Both the position numbers and the translations under genes were made by a program. Positions 7,503-16,072 of a DNA stretch of 64,000 bases are shown here, piece after piece; within the stretch, counting starts at the first letter, position 1, and each line of letters begins with the position of its first letter. The notes under the pieces are model-generated. The model was given only the letters and a program-made list of their open reading frames with translations. It ran no database searches and was not told the DNA's origin. The stretch lies in the NCBI GenBank assembly GCA_963789885.1, contig CAWBNB010000050.1, positions 310,001-374,000 on the forward strand. Direction: 5' to 3'. This stretch comes from DATEDA01 sp963789885 (GTDB lineage: Bacteria > Pseudomonadota > Gammaproteobacteria > Burkholderiales > SG8-39).

Positions 7503-8782
7503 GCGCCGCGGTCCTCTTCGGCGTCTTCCTGCTGCTGATGGTCGCGGGGGTTCCGCTCGCCATTGCGCTCGGCCTGTCCGGCTTCGCGACGATCGTCTAC
7601 GCGCACATGGGGGTCATGTCGGTCCCGACCACCGTCTACGGCGGCATCGCGAAGTACCCGCTGCTCGCGCTACCGCTCTTCATCCTCGCCGGGCTGGTGT
7701 TCGACCGGACGGGGATGGCGGCGAGCCTCGTGCGCTTCGCGTCGTCGATGGTCGGGCGGCGCCGCGGCGGCCTCGCCGCGGCGGCCATCATCGTGTGCAT
7801 GATCCTCGGCGGCGTGTCGGGGTCCGGGGCGGCGGACGCCGCGGCGGTCGGCGCGATCATGATCCCCGCGATGGCGCGGGCCGGGTATCCGAAGGCCTTC
7901 TCGGCGAGCCTGATCGCGGCCGGCGGCACGACGGACGTGCTGATCCCGCCCTCGGTCGCGCTCATCGTCTACAGCATCCTCGTCCCGCAGGCGAGCGTGC
8001 CGGCGCTGTTCGCCGCGGGCATCGTGCCGGGCATCCTGTCCGGCATCGCACTCATCGCCGCCGGAATCTGGCTCAGCGTGAAATACGACTTCGGGGCAAA
8101 CGATCCGGAGCCGGCGCCGCCGTTCTGGAAGAGCCTGCGGCAGGCGAGCTGGGCGCTCGCCGCCCCGGTGGTGATCCTTGGCGGCATGCGGAGCGGCCTC
8201 TTCACGCCGACCGAGGCGGCGGTCGTTGCGGTCGCCTACGGCATCGCGATCGGCATCTTCGTCTACGAAGGCCTCACGCTGCGCGAGCTGTGGGACATCC
8301 TCGCCGAGTCGGCCGAGATCTCTGCGGTCATCCTGCTCATCGTCGGGCTCGCGAGCGTGTTCGGCTGGGCGATCGACACGATCGGCGTCTTCAATGCGTA
8401 CGCGAAGAGCCTCACCGCTTCGGGCGCGAACGAAACGGTGGTGCTGCTGAGCATTACCGCGATGCTGATGATCGCCGGCACCGCGCTCGACGCGATCGCC
8501 ACCTACTTCATCTTCCTGCCGTTCCTGGTCCCGGTCGCGATCGCCTACGGGTGGGACCTCGTCTGGTTCGGCGTGATCATCACGCTCAACGTCGCGATCG
8601 GCGCCTGCACGCCGCCGACGGCGGTGAACCTGATGGTCACGTGCCGGCTCGCGGGCATCCCGATCGAGGCGACGTTCAAGTGGATCGCGTGGATGATCCT
8701 CGCGCTGACCGCGGTGCTCCTGCTCGTCACCTTCGTGCCCGAGCTCGTGCTGTTCCTGCCGCGCCATCTCGGCTACCTGTGA
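7499..8782 (+). CDS. dctM: TRAP transporter large permease (DctM family)
   Basis: A 427-residue polytopic protein. The ATG at 7499 overlaps the dctQ stop by 4 bp, and the protein then has the usual length. Family landmarks are ALPLFILAGLVFDRTGMA, GGVSGSGAADAAAVGAIMIPAM, GGTTDVLIPPSVALIVYS and TPTEAAVVAVAYG. It is the ion-coupled transport channel for the acid bound by DctP. Likely sodium coupling is family knowledge. Confidence 0.93.
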   Translation: MSAAVLFGVFLLLMVAGVPLAIALGLSGFATIVYAHMGVMSVPTTVYGGIAKYPLLALPLFILAGLVFDRTGMAASLVRFASSMVGRRRGGLAAAAIIVCMILGGVSGSGAADAAAVGAIMIPAMARAGYPKAFSASLIAAGGTTDVLIPPSVALIVYSILVPQASVPALFAAGIVPGILSGIALIAAGIWLSVKYDFGANDPEPAPPFWKSLRQASWALAAPVVILGGMRSGLFTPTEAAVVAVAYGIAIGIFVYEGLTLRELWDILAESAEISAVILLIVGLASVFGWAIDTIGVFNAYAKSLTASGANETVVLLSITAMLMIAGTALDAIATYFIFLPFLVPVAIAYGWDLVWFGVIITLNVAIGACTPPTAVNLMVTCRLAGIPIEATFKWIAWMILALTAVLLLVTFVPELVLFLPRHLGYL

Positions 8783-9228
8783 TCGCGCTGCTCCAGCGCG
8801 CCACCGAGGCGCGCGTCACCGTCGCCGGCCGGACCGTCGGCGAGATCGGAACCGGCGTGCTCGCCCTCGTCTGCGCCGAGCGCGGCGACACCGAGGCGAG
8901 CGCGGAGCGGCTCGTCGAGCGCATCCTGAGCTTCCGGCTGTTCGAGGATGCCGGCGGGAAGATGAACCTGAGCCTGTCCGATACCGGCGGCGGGCTCCTG
9001 CTCGTCCCCCAGTTCACGCTCGCGGCCGACACGCGGAGCGGCAATCGCCCGAGCTTCACGCCCGCCGCCGAGCCGGCGCTCGGACGCACGCTCTTCGACT
9101 TCGCCGTCGCGCACGCGCGATCGACTTACCCGCACGTCGCCGTCGGCGAGTTCGGCGCGCACATGCACGTCAGCCTCGTCAACGACGGCCCGGTCACCTT
9201 CTGGCTGCGGGTGGATCCCCCGGCATGA
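8779..9228 (+). CDS. dtd: D-aminoacyl-tRNA deacylase
   Basis: A 149-residue protein starting at a GTG that overlaps the dctM stop by 4 bp (VIALLQRATEARVTV). It hydrolyses D-aminoacyl-tRNA to keep D-amino acids out of translation. The two cross-subunit motifs are present: PQFTLAADT, where many family members have SQFTL, and NDGPVTFWL near the C-terminus. It is encoded in the TRAP operon by overlap only; no metabolic link is evident. Its stop overlaps the next ATG (ATGA). Confidence 0.93.
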   Translation: MIALLQRATEARVTVAGRTVGEIGTGVLALVCAERGDTEASAERLVERILSFRLFEDAGGKMNLSLSDTGGGLLLVPQFTLAADTRSGNRPSFTPAAEPALGRTLFDFAVAHARSTYPHVAVGEFGAHMHVSLVNDGPVTFWLRVDPPA

Positions 9229-10010
9229 TCGTCGCCGCCGAGAGCGCCACGCGGCTCGAAGCCGAAGTGCGCGGCGCGGTGTTGGTCGTCGGTTCGCATG
9301 GCGGCATCATCGCGGCCTATCTCGCGGCGAGCGCCGGGGCGAGGGCGGTGATCCTGAACGACGCCGGCGTCGGCAAGGACGACGCCGGCATCGCCGGCCT
9401 TGCCTACCTCGAGCGGATCGGCACCGCCGCCGCGACGGTGGCCCACACCTCGGCGCGCATCGGCGACGGGGTAGACGCGCTCGAGCGCGGCGTCGTCTCG
9501 CACGCGAATGCGCTGGCCGCCGCGCTGGGCGTCGTCGCAGGCATGCGCTGCCGCGCGGCGGCAGAGCGCCTGCGCGGGGCGCCGCTGGCGCATACCGCTC
9601 CGCCGCCGTACAGCGAGGGACGGTATCTGCTGCGCTCCGGTGCAGTCGAGGTCTGGGGGCTCGACTCCATCGGGAAGCTCGTCGCCGCGGATGCAGGACG
9701 CGTGCTCGTCATCGGTTCGCACGCGGCCTTGCACGGTGGACGACACGACTCCGCGCTCACCGTCGCCGCGCGCGCCGCCGTATTCCATGACGCGGGTGTG
9801 GGCGCTGCCGGCGTGACCCGCCTGCCGGTCCTCGCCGCTCGCGGCATTCCCGCTGCGGCGGTCGACGGCGCGACTGCCCGGATTGGCGACGCACGGTCGC
9901 TCTGGGAGACCGGCGTGCTCGCGCATCTCAACGCGTCCGCACTCGCGTCCGGTGCGCGCCCCGGAATGAGCGCCCGCGAGTTCGCGGCGCTCGCTGCCGA
10001 GCGCGCCTAA
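9225..10010 (+). CDS. Unknown protein built from two tandem copies of one ~90-residue domain
   Basis: A 261-residue cytoplasmic protein with no family I recognise. Residues 18-107 and 159-248 are clear repeats of each other: LVVGSHGG / LVIGSHAA, ARAVILNDAGVG / ARAAVFHDAGVG, AHTSARIGD / DGATARIGD, and ERGVVSHANA / ETGVLAHLNA, each ending in GM. A linker (108-158) joins them. The conserved Gly-Ser-His and Asp-Ala-Gly-Val-Gly turns look like ligand or active-site loops, so the protein may be an internal pseudo-dimer. It overlaps dtd by 4 bp and is last in the E1-TRAP-dtd run, so a role in metabolism of the imported substrate is possible but unproven. Confidence 0.75.
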   Translation: MIVAAESATRLEAEVRGAVLVVGSHGGIIAAYLAASAGARAVILNDAGVGKDDAGIAGLAYLERIGTAAATVAHTSARIGDGVDALERGVVSHANALAAALGVVAGMRCRAAAERLRGAPLAHTAPPPYSEGRYLLRSGAVEVWGLDSIGKLVAADAGRVLVIGSHAALHGGRHDSALTVAARAAVFHDAGVGAAGVTRLPVLAARGIPAAAVDGATARIGDARSLWETGVLAHLNASALASGARPGMSAREFAALAAERA

Positions 10011-10023
10011 CCCGCGGTTTTCA

Positions 10024-10053
10024 TTGACCCGAATCGCCCCGAGCGGCTAGAAT
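10024..10053 (+). promoter_or_regulatory. Sigma70-type promoter for tpiA
   Basis: TTGACC (10024-10029) and TAGAAT (10048-10053) with an 18 bp spacer lie 27 bp before the tpiA ATG, just after the preceding gene's stop. It may drive tpiA, secG, the tRNA and, by read-through, the nuo genes. Confidence 0.65.
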
Positions 10054-10080
10054 CGCGCGTTTTCGTCGGCTTGCAGCCCG

Positions 10081-10842
10081 ATGCGCAAACGGCTCGTCGC
10101 GGGCAACTGGAAGATGCATGGGAGCCTCGCGGCAAACCAGCGCATTCTCGAGTCCGTCAAGGGCGGCGCGGAGCGTGCGTCGGGCGTCGAAATCGCGGTC
10201 TGCGTGCCGTTCCCGTATCTGCAGCAGGCGGCGGCCGTTCTTGCCGGGACGCCGGTCGCGTGGGGCGCGCAGAACCTCAGCGAGCACGATTCGGGCGCGT
10301 ACACCGGCGAAGTGTCGGGCGCGATGCTGCGCGAGCTGGGCTGCCGCTACGTGATCGTCGGGCATTCGGAGCGACGGCAGCTCTACAACGAGCGCGACGC
10401 CCAGGTCGCGGCGAAGTTCGGGGCCGCGCAGCGGGTGGGCCTGGTGCCGATCCTATGCGTGGGCGAGACGCTCGAGGAGCGCGAGCAGGGCGCGACCGAG
10501 GAGGTCGTGGGGCGTCAGGTCCAGGCGGTGATCGCCGCGGCGGGCGTCGGAGCGTTTGCCGACGCCGTGATCGCCTACGAGCCGGTGTGGGCGATCGGCA
10601 CCGGCCGCACGGCGAGTCCCGAGCAGGCCCAGGGCGTGCACGCGTTCATCCGCGGGCGCGTCGCAGCGGCCGACGCGGGCGTCGCCGGGCAGCTGCCGCT
10701 GCTGTACGGCGGGAGCGTGAAGCCGGCGAATGCGCCGGCGCTGTTCGGCATGCCGGACATCGATGGCGGACTGATCGGCGGCGCGTCGCTGGTCGCGGAG
10801 GACTTCCTCGCGATCTGCGTCGCAGCCACAAGGCAGGAATAG
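10081..10842 (+). CDS. tpiA: Triose-phosphate isomerase
   Basis: A 253-residue TIM-barrel enzyme of normal length that interconverts dihydroxyacetone phosphate and glyceraldehyde 3-phosphate. All catalytic elements are visible: the lysine in NWKMHG, the histidine in VIVGHSERR, the glutamate in AYEPVWAIGTG, and the phosphate-binding GGSVKPANA and GGLIGGASL. It stands before secG, the usual betaproteobacterial order tpiA-secG-tRNA-nuo. Confidence 0.97.
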   Translation: MRKRLVAGNWKMHGSLAANQRILESVKGGAERASGVEIAVCVPFPYLQQAAAVLAGTPVAWGAQNLSEHDSGAYTGEVSGAMLRELGCRYVIVGHSERRQLYNERDAQVAAKFGAAQRVGLVPILCVGETLEEREQGATEEVVGRQVQAVIAAAGVGAFADAVIAYEPVWAIGTGRTASPEQAQGVHAFIRGRVAAADAGVAGQLPLLYGGSVKPANAPALFGMPDIDGGLIGGASLVAEDFLAICVAATRQE

Positions 10843-10852
10843 GATAGGTGAA

Positions 10853-11227
10853 GTGGACATCTGGCTGACTCTGGTTCTGGTGGTGCACGTGATGGCGGCG
10901 ATCGGCGTGATCGGGCTCGTCCTGCTCCAGCACGGCAAGGGCGCCGACGTCGGCGCGGCGTTCGGCTCGGGCGCGTCGGGCAGCCTCTTCGGGGCGACCG
11001 GCTCGGCGAACTTCCTCTCGCGGACGACGGCGATCCTCGCCGCGGTGTTCTTCCTCTCCAGCCTCGGGCTCGCGTACCTCGCGAACGTCAAGCCGAGGAC
11101 GGGCGGGAGCGTGATGGACGCGGGCAGTCCGCCGGCAGCGGGCGCGGCGAAGTCGCCGGGTGCGGAGCCGTCGAAGCCGCAGGCGCCGGAGGCACCGGCC
11201 CCGAAGGGGAGCGACGTTCCGAAGTAA
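10853..11227 (+). CDS. secG: Preprotein translocase subunit SecG
   Basis: A 124-residue protein starting at GTG (MDIWLTLVLVVHV), 10 bp after tpiA. Two membrane helices (about residues 3-22 and 53-73) flank the conserved cytoplasmic loop LLQHGKGADVGAAFGSGASGS. It assists SecYE during protein export. The C-terminus is an alanine/proline-rich tail, common in betaproteobacterial SecG. Confidence 0.95.
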   Translation: MDIWLTLVLVVHVMAAIGVIGLVLLQHGKGADVGAAFGSGASGSLFGATGSANFLSRTTAILAAVFFLSSLGLAYLANVKPRTGGSVMDAGSPPAAGAAKSPGAEPSKPQAPEAPAPKGSDVPK

Positions 11228-11286
11228 CGAAGTAAAATGGGAGTTCGCGCCGGGGCGGCAAGCTGGCTCAGGCGCGGTTCCCGCGG

Positions 11287-11373
11287 GCCGACGTGGTGAA
11301 ATTGGTAGACACGCCAGCTTGAGGGGCTGGTGGCCGCAAGGCTGTGGGAGTTCGAGTCTCCCCGTCGGCACCA
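11287..11373 (+). tRNA. tRNA-Leu (anticodon GAG)
   Basis: An 87-nt class II tRNA with encoded CCA. The acceptor stem GCCGACG pairs with CGTCGGC, followed by A and CCA. The anticodon stem CCAGC/GCTGG holds loop TTGAGGG, anticodon GAG at 11321-11323. A variable arm (TGGCCGCAAGGCTGT region) and the T-arm GGGAGTTCGAGTCTCCC are present. It reads CUC/CUU leucine codons and lies between secG and nuoA. Confidence 0.97.
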
Positions 11374-11396
11374 AACAACCGTAAGGTAAGCGGGCG

Positions 11397-11417
11397 CGCG
11401 GACCGCAGGGGTCCGCG
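11397..11417 (+). other. Hairpin in tRNA-Leu/nuoA gap
   Basis: CGCGGACC (11397-11404) and GGTCCGCG (11410-11417) form an 8 bp perfect stem with a 5-base loop. No T-run follows. It could guide tRNA 3' processing or weakly attenuate entry into the nuo operon. Confidence 0.45.
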
Positions 11418-11508
11418 GCCCGGAGCGCTTTGAGAAGGGTCTTTCCAGTGCGAGCAGGCCTCGGGCGAGCCGCGAATCGCGGCCGCGGCGTTGCGAAGGA
11501 TTGAGCCC

Positions 11509-11865
11509 GTGCTCGCCGAGTACTTCCCGGTCCTCCTCTTCATCGTCGTCGGCATCGTCTTCGGCGGCGTGCTGCTCGGCGTGGGCTGGTTCCTCGGGCC
11601 GCGCAAGCCCGACAGCGAGAAGCTCTCCCCGTACGAGTGCGGGTTCGAGGCATTCGAGGATGCGCGCATGAAGTTCGACGTGCGCTACTACCTGGTGGCG
11701 ATCCTCTTCATCCTGTTCGATCTCGAGATCGCGTTCCTCTTCCCGTGGGCGGTGTCGCTCAACGACATCGGCGCGTTCGGCTTCTGGTCGATGATGGTGT
11801 TCCTCGCGATCCTGGTGATCGGGTTCATCTACGAGTGGAAGAAGGGCGCGCTCGAGTGGGAGTAG
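11509..11865 (+). CDS. nuoA: NADH-quinone oxidoreductase subunit A
   Basis: A 118-residue membrane subunit with three helices. The GTG at 11509 (MLAEYFPVLLFIVVG) is preferred over an in-frame TTG 18 bp upstream because AAGGA lies 8 bp before it and the length then matches the family. Conserved loop KLSPYECGFEAFEDARMKFDVRYYLVAI carries the quinone-site-proximal cysteine. It is the first gene of a complete 14-gene complex I operon. Confidence 0.96.
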   Translation: MLAEYFPVLLFIVVGIVFGGVLLGVGWFLGPRKPDSEKLSPYECGFEAFEDARMKFDVRYYLVAILFILFDLEIAFLFPWAVSLNDIGAFGFWSMMVFLAILVIGFIYEWKKGALEWE

Positions 11866-11868
11866 GCG

Positions 11869-12345
11869 ATGGGCATTGAAGGCCTGATGCAGGAAGGCTT
11901 CGTCACCACCCAGCTCGACAAGCTGTTCAACTGGGCGCGGACCGGCTCGATGTGGCCGATGACCTTCGGTCTCGCGTGCTGTGCGGTCGAGATGATGCAC
12001 GCCGGCGCGGCCCGCTACGACCTCGACCGGTTCGGGATCGTGTTCCGGCCGAGCCCGCGGCAGTCCGACGTGATGATCGTCGCCGGCACGCTGTGCAACA
12101 AGATGGCGCCGGCGCTGCGCAAGGTGTACGACCAGATGCCCGAGCCGCGCTGGGTGGTATCGATGGGTTCGTGCGCGAACGGCGGCGGCTACTATCACTA
12201 CTCCTACTCGGTCGTGCGCGGCTGCGACCGGATCGTGCCGGTCGACATCTACGTGCCGGGCTGTCCGCCCACCGCCGAGGCGCTGCTCTACGGGTTGGTG
12301 CAGCTGCAGAACAAGATCCGCCGCACGAGCACCATCGCGCGCTGA
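11869..12345 (+). CDS. nuoB: NADH-quinone oxidoreductase subunit B
   Basis: A 158-residue peripheral-arm subunit that carries the terminal [4Fe-4S] cluster N2, which reduces quinone. The ligand cysteines are visible in LACCAVEMM (a tandem pair), in GSCANGGGYY and in VPGCPPTAE. It sits 3 bp after nuoA, and its stop overlaps the nuoC start by one base (TGATG). Confidence 0.97.
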   Translation: MGIEGLMQEGFVTTQLDKLFNWARTGSMWPMTFGLACCAVEMMHAGAARYDLDRFGIVFRPSPRQSDVMIVAGTLCNKMAPALRKVYDQMPEPRWVVSMGSCANGGGYYHYSYSVVRGCDRIVPVDIYVPGCPPTAEALLYGLVQLQNKIRRTSTIAR

Positions 12346-12953
12346 TGTCGACGCGGACCGAACGCCTCAAGTCCGCGCTCGAATCGGCGCTCGCCGGCCG
12401 GCTCTCCAGCCTTACCGTCGCGCTCGGCGAGACGACGATCGTCGTGAAGGCCGCCGACTGGCTCGGGGTCGCGCAGACGCTGCGCGACCACCCGGAGCTG
12501 CGGTTCGAGGAGGCGATGGACCTGTGCGGCCTCGACTACTCCGCCTACGGCGACGGCGCCTGGGAAGGACCGCGGTACGCGGTCGTCGTGCACCTCCTCT
12601 CGGTGACGCACAACTGGCGCGTGCGCCTGCGCACCTTTGCGCCGGACGACACCTTTCCGGTGGTCGATTCGCTCACCGGCCTCTGGCCGGGCGTGAACTG
12701 GTTCGAGCGCGAGGCGTTCGACCTCTTCGGCATCATGTTCTCCGGGCACGCCGATCTGCGCCGCATCCTCACCGACTACGGCTTCATCGGCCATCCGTTC
12801 CGCAAGGACTTCCCGCTGTCGGGCCACGTCGAGATGCGCTACGACCCGGACCAGAAGCGCGTGATCTACCAGGCGGTGACGATCGAGCCGCGCGAAATCG
12901 TGCCGCGGATCATCCGCGAGGAAGAGTACGGCGACCTTGGCACCAAGCACTGA
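12345..12953 (+). CDS. nuoC: NADH-quinone oxidoreductase subunit C
   Basis: A 202-residue subunit of the connecting arm, starting at ATG 12345 within the nuoB stop. The 30-kDa signature is present as EREAFDLFGIMFSGHADLRRILTDYGF, followed by GHPFRKDFPLSGH. It is separate from nuoD, as usual for betaproteobacteria, not fused as in E. coli. It helps link NuoB and NuoD. Confidence 0.97.
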   Translation: MSTRTERLKSALESALAGRLSSLTVALGETTIVVKAADWLGVAQTLRDHPELRFEEAMDLCGLDYSAYGDGAWEGPRYAVVVHLLSVTHNWRVRLRTFAPDDTFPVVDSLTGLWPGVNWFEREAFDLFGIMFSGHADLRRILTDYGFIGHPFRKDFPLSGHVEMRYDPDQKRVIYQAVTIEPREIVPRIIREEEYGDLGTKH

Positions 12954-12968
12954 GCGATGGCCGACTAG

Positions 12969-14222
12969 ATGGCTGAGATTCGCAACTACACGCTGAACTT
13001 CGGACCGCAGCACCCGGCTGCGCACGGCGTGCTGCGCCTCGTGCTCGAGCTCGACGGCGAAGTGATCATGCGGGCCGACCCGCACATCGGCCTGCTGCAC
13101 CGCGCGACCGAGAAGCTCGCCGAGCACAAGACGTTCCTCCAGGCGCTGCCGTACATGGACCGCCTGGACTACGTCTCGATGATGGTGAACGAGCACGCGT
13201 ACTGCATGGCGATCGAGAAGCTCCTCGGCGTCGAGGTGCCGCTGCGCGCCCAGTACATCCGGGTGATGTTCGACGAGATCACGCGCATCCTGAACCACCT
13301 GCTGTGGCTCGGCGCGCACGCGCTCGACGTCGGCGCGATGACGATGTTCCTGTACTGCTTCCGCGAGCGCGAGGACCTGATGGACTGCTACGAGGCGGTC
13401 TCCGGCGCCCGGCTGCACGCGGCGTACTACCGCCCGGGCGGGGTGTACCGCGACCTCCCCGACACGATGCCGCGCTACCGGACGTCCTCGTTCAAGAGCG
13501 AGAAGGACGTCGCCGAGCTGAACGCGAACCGCCAGGGGTCGCTGCTCGATTTCCTCGAAGACTTCACCAGCCGCTTCCCGGGTTACGTCGACGACTACGA
13601 GACGCTGCTCACCGACAACCGGATCTGGAAACAGCGCACGGTCGGCATCGGCGTGGTGACGCCGGAGCGCGCGCTCGCCCTCGGCTTCAGCGGTCCGATG
13701 GTGCGCGGCTCGGGGATCGAGTGGGACCTGCGCCGGAAGCAGCCCTACGAGGTCTACGACCGCGTCGACTTCGACATCCCGATCGGGCGGAACGGCGACT
13801 GCTACGACCGTTACCTCGTGCGCGTCGAGGAGATGCGGCAGTCGAACCGGATCATCCGCCAGTGCATCGAGTGGCTGCGGGCGAACCCCGGCCCGGTGAT
13901 CACCGACAACCACAAGATCGCGCCCCCCTCGCGCGTCGAGATGAAGAGCAGCATGGAGGAGTTGATCCACCACTTCAAGCTCTACACCGAGGGGATGCAC
14001 GTGCCGGCCGGCGAGGCGTACGCCGCGGTCGAGCACCCGAAGGGCGAGTTCGGGATCTACCTCGTCTCGGACGGCGCGAACAAGCCTTACCGGCTGAAGA
14101 TCCGCGCACCCGGGTTCGCGCACCTCTCGGCGATGGACGAGATCGCGCGCGGGCACATGATCGCCGACGCCGTCGCGATCATCGGGACGCTCGACATCGT
14201 GTTCGGCGAAGTGGATCGATGA
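12969..14222 (+). CDS. nuoD: NADH-quinone oxidoreductase subunit D
   Basis: A 417-residue 49-kDa subunit forming the quinone pocket with NuoB. Landmarks: NFGPQHPAAHGVLRLVLELDGE with the quinone-binding histidine, HIGLLHRATEKLAE, DRLDYVSMMVNEHAY and the C-terminal DIVFGEVDR. The stop overlaps the nuoE start (ATGA). Confidence 0.97.
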   Translation: MAEIRNYTLNFGPQHPAAHGVLRLVLELDGEVIMRADPHIGLLHRATEKLAEHKTFLQALPYMDRLDYVSMMVNEHAYCMAIEKLLGVEVPLRAQYIRVMFDEITRILNHLLWLGAHALDVGAMTMFLYCFREREDLMDCYEAVSGARLHAAYYRPGGVYRDLPDTMPRYRTSSFKSEKDVAELNANRQGSLLDFLEDFTSRFPGYVDDYETLLTDNRIWKQRTVGIGVVTPERALALGFSGPMVRGSGIEWDLRRKQPYEVYDRVDFDIPIGRNGDCYDRYLVRVEEMRQSNRIIRQCIEWLRANPGPVITDNHKIAPPSRVEMKSSMEELIHHFKLYTEGMHVPAGEAYAAVEHPKGEFGIYLVSDGANKPYRLKIRAPGFAHLSAMDEIARGHMIADAVAIIGTLDIVFGEVDR

Positions 14223-14694
14223 GCATGCTCTCCGCCGCGGCGCTCAAACTCATCGACCGCGAGCTCACCAAGTACCCGTCCGACCAGCGGCAGTCGGCGG
14301 TGATGTCGGCGCTCGCGATCGCGCAGCACGAGAAGGGCTATCTTTCGCCCGAGGTGATGGCGTTCGTCGCCGAGTACCTCGGCATGCCGCCGATCGCGGT
14401 GGAGGAGGTGGCCTCCTTCTACACGATGTACGACACCGCGCCGGTCGGGAAGTACAAGCTCGTGATCTGCACCAATCTCCCGTGCGCGCTCCGCGGCGCG
14501 AACGAGGCCGCTGACCACCTGAAGCGGCGCCTCGGCGTCGGCTGGAACGAAACCTCGGGGGACGGCCGGTTCACGCTCAAGGAAGGCGAGTGCTTCGGCG
14601 CCTGCGGCGACGCGCCGGTGATGCTCGTCAACAACAAGCGCATGGCGAGCTTCATGACGCCCGAGGCGATCGACAAGCTGCTGAAGGAGCTCGA

Positions 14695-14698
<4 letters not shown>
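14219..14698 (+). CDS. nuoE: NADH-quinone oxidoreductase subunit E
   Basis: A 159-residue 24-kDa subunit carrying [2Fe-2S] cluster N1a. Cluster cysteines are in ICTNLPCALRGA and GECFGACGDAP. The start at 14219 overlaps the nuoD stop by 4 bp; a second in-frame ATG two codons later is equally possible. The stop overlaps the nuoF GTG. Confidence 0.97.
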
Positions 14699-16029
<1,331 letters not shown>

Positions 16030-16072
16030 CCCCGAATCTCGAGGCTGGGTTCGTCGCACGGAGGCACGGCTA

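Noticed and set aside
12288..14156. Long open frame (622 codons) on the minus strand opposite nuoC/nuoD
   Set aside because: At about 70% GC, antisense frames of real genes stay open. The product is Arg/Asp/His-rich with no family motif, and nuoC/nuoD on the plus strand are certain. The same applies to other long antisense frames opposite nuoG-N and the M16 peptidase.
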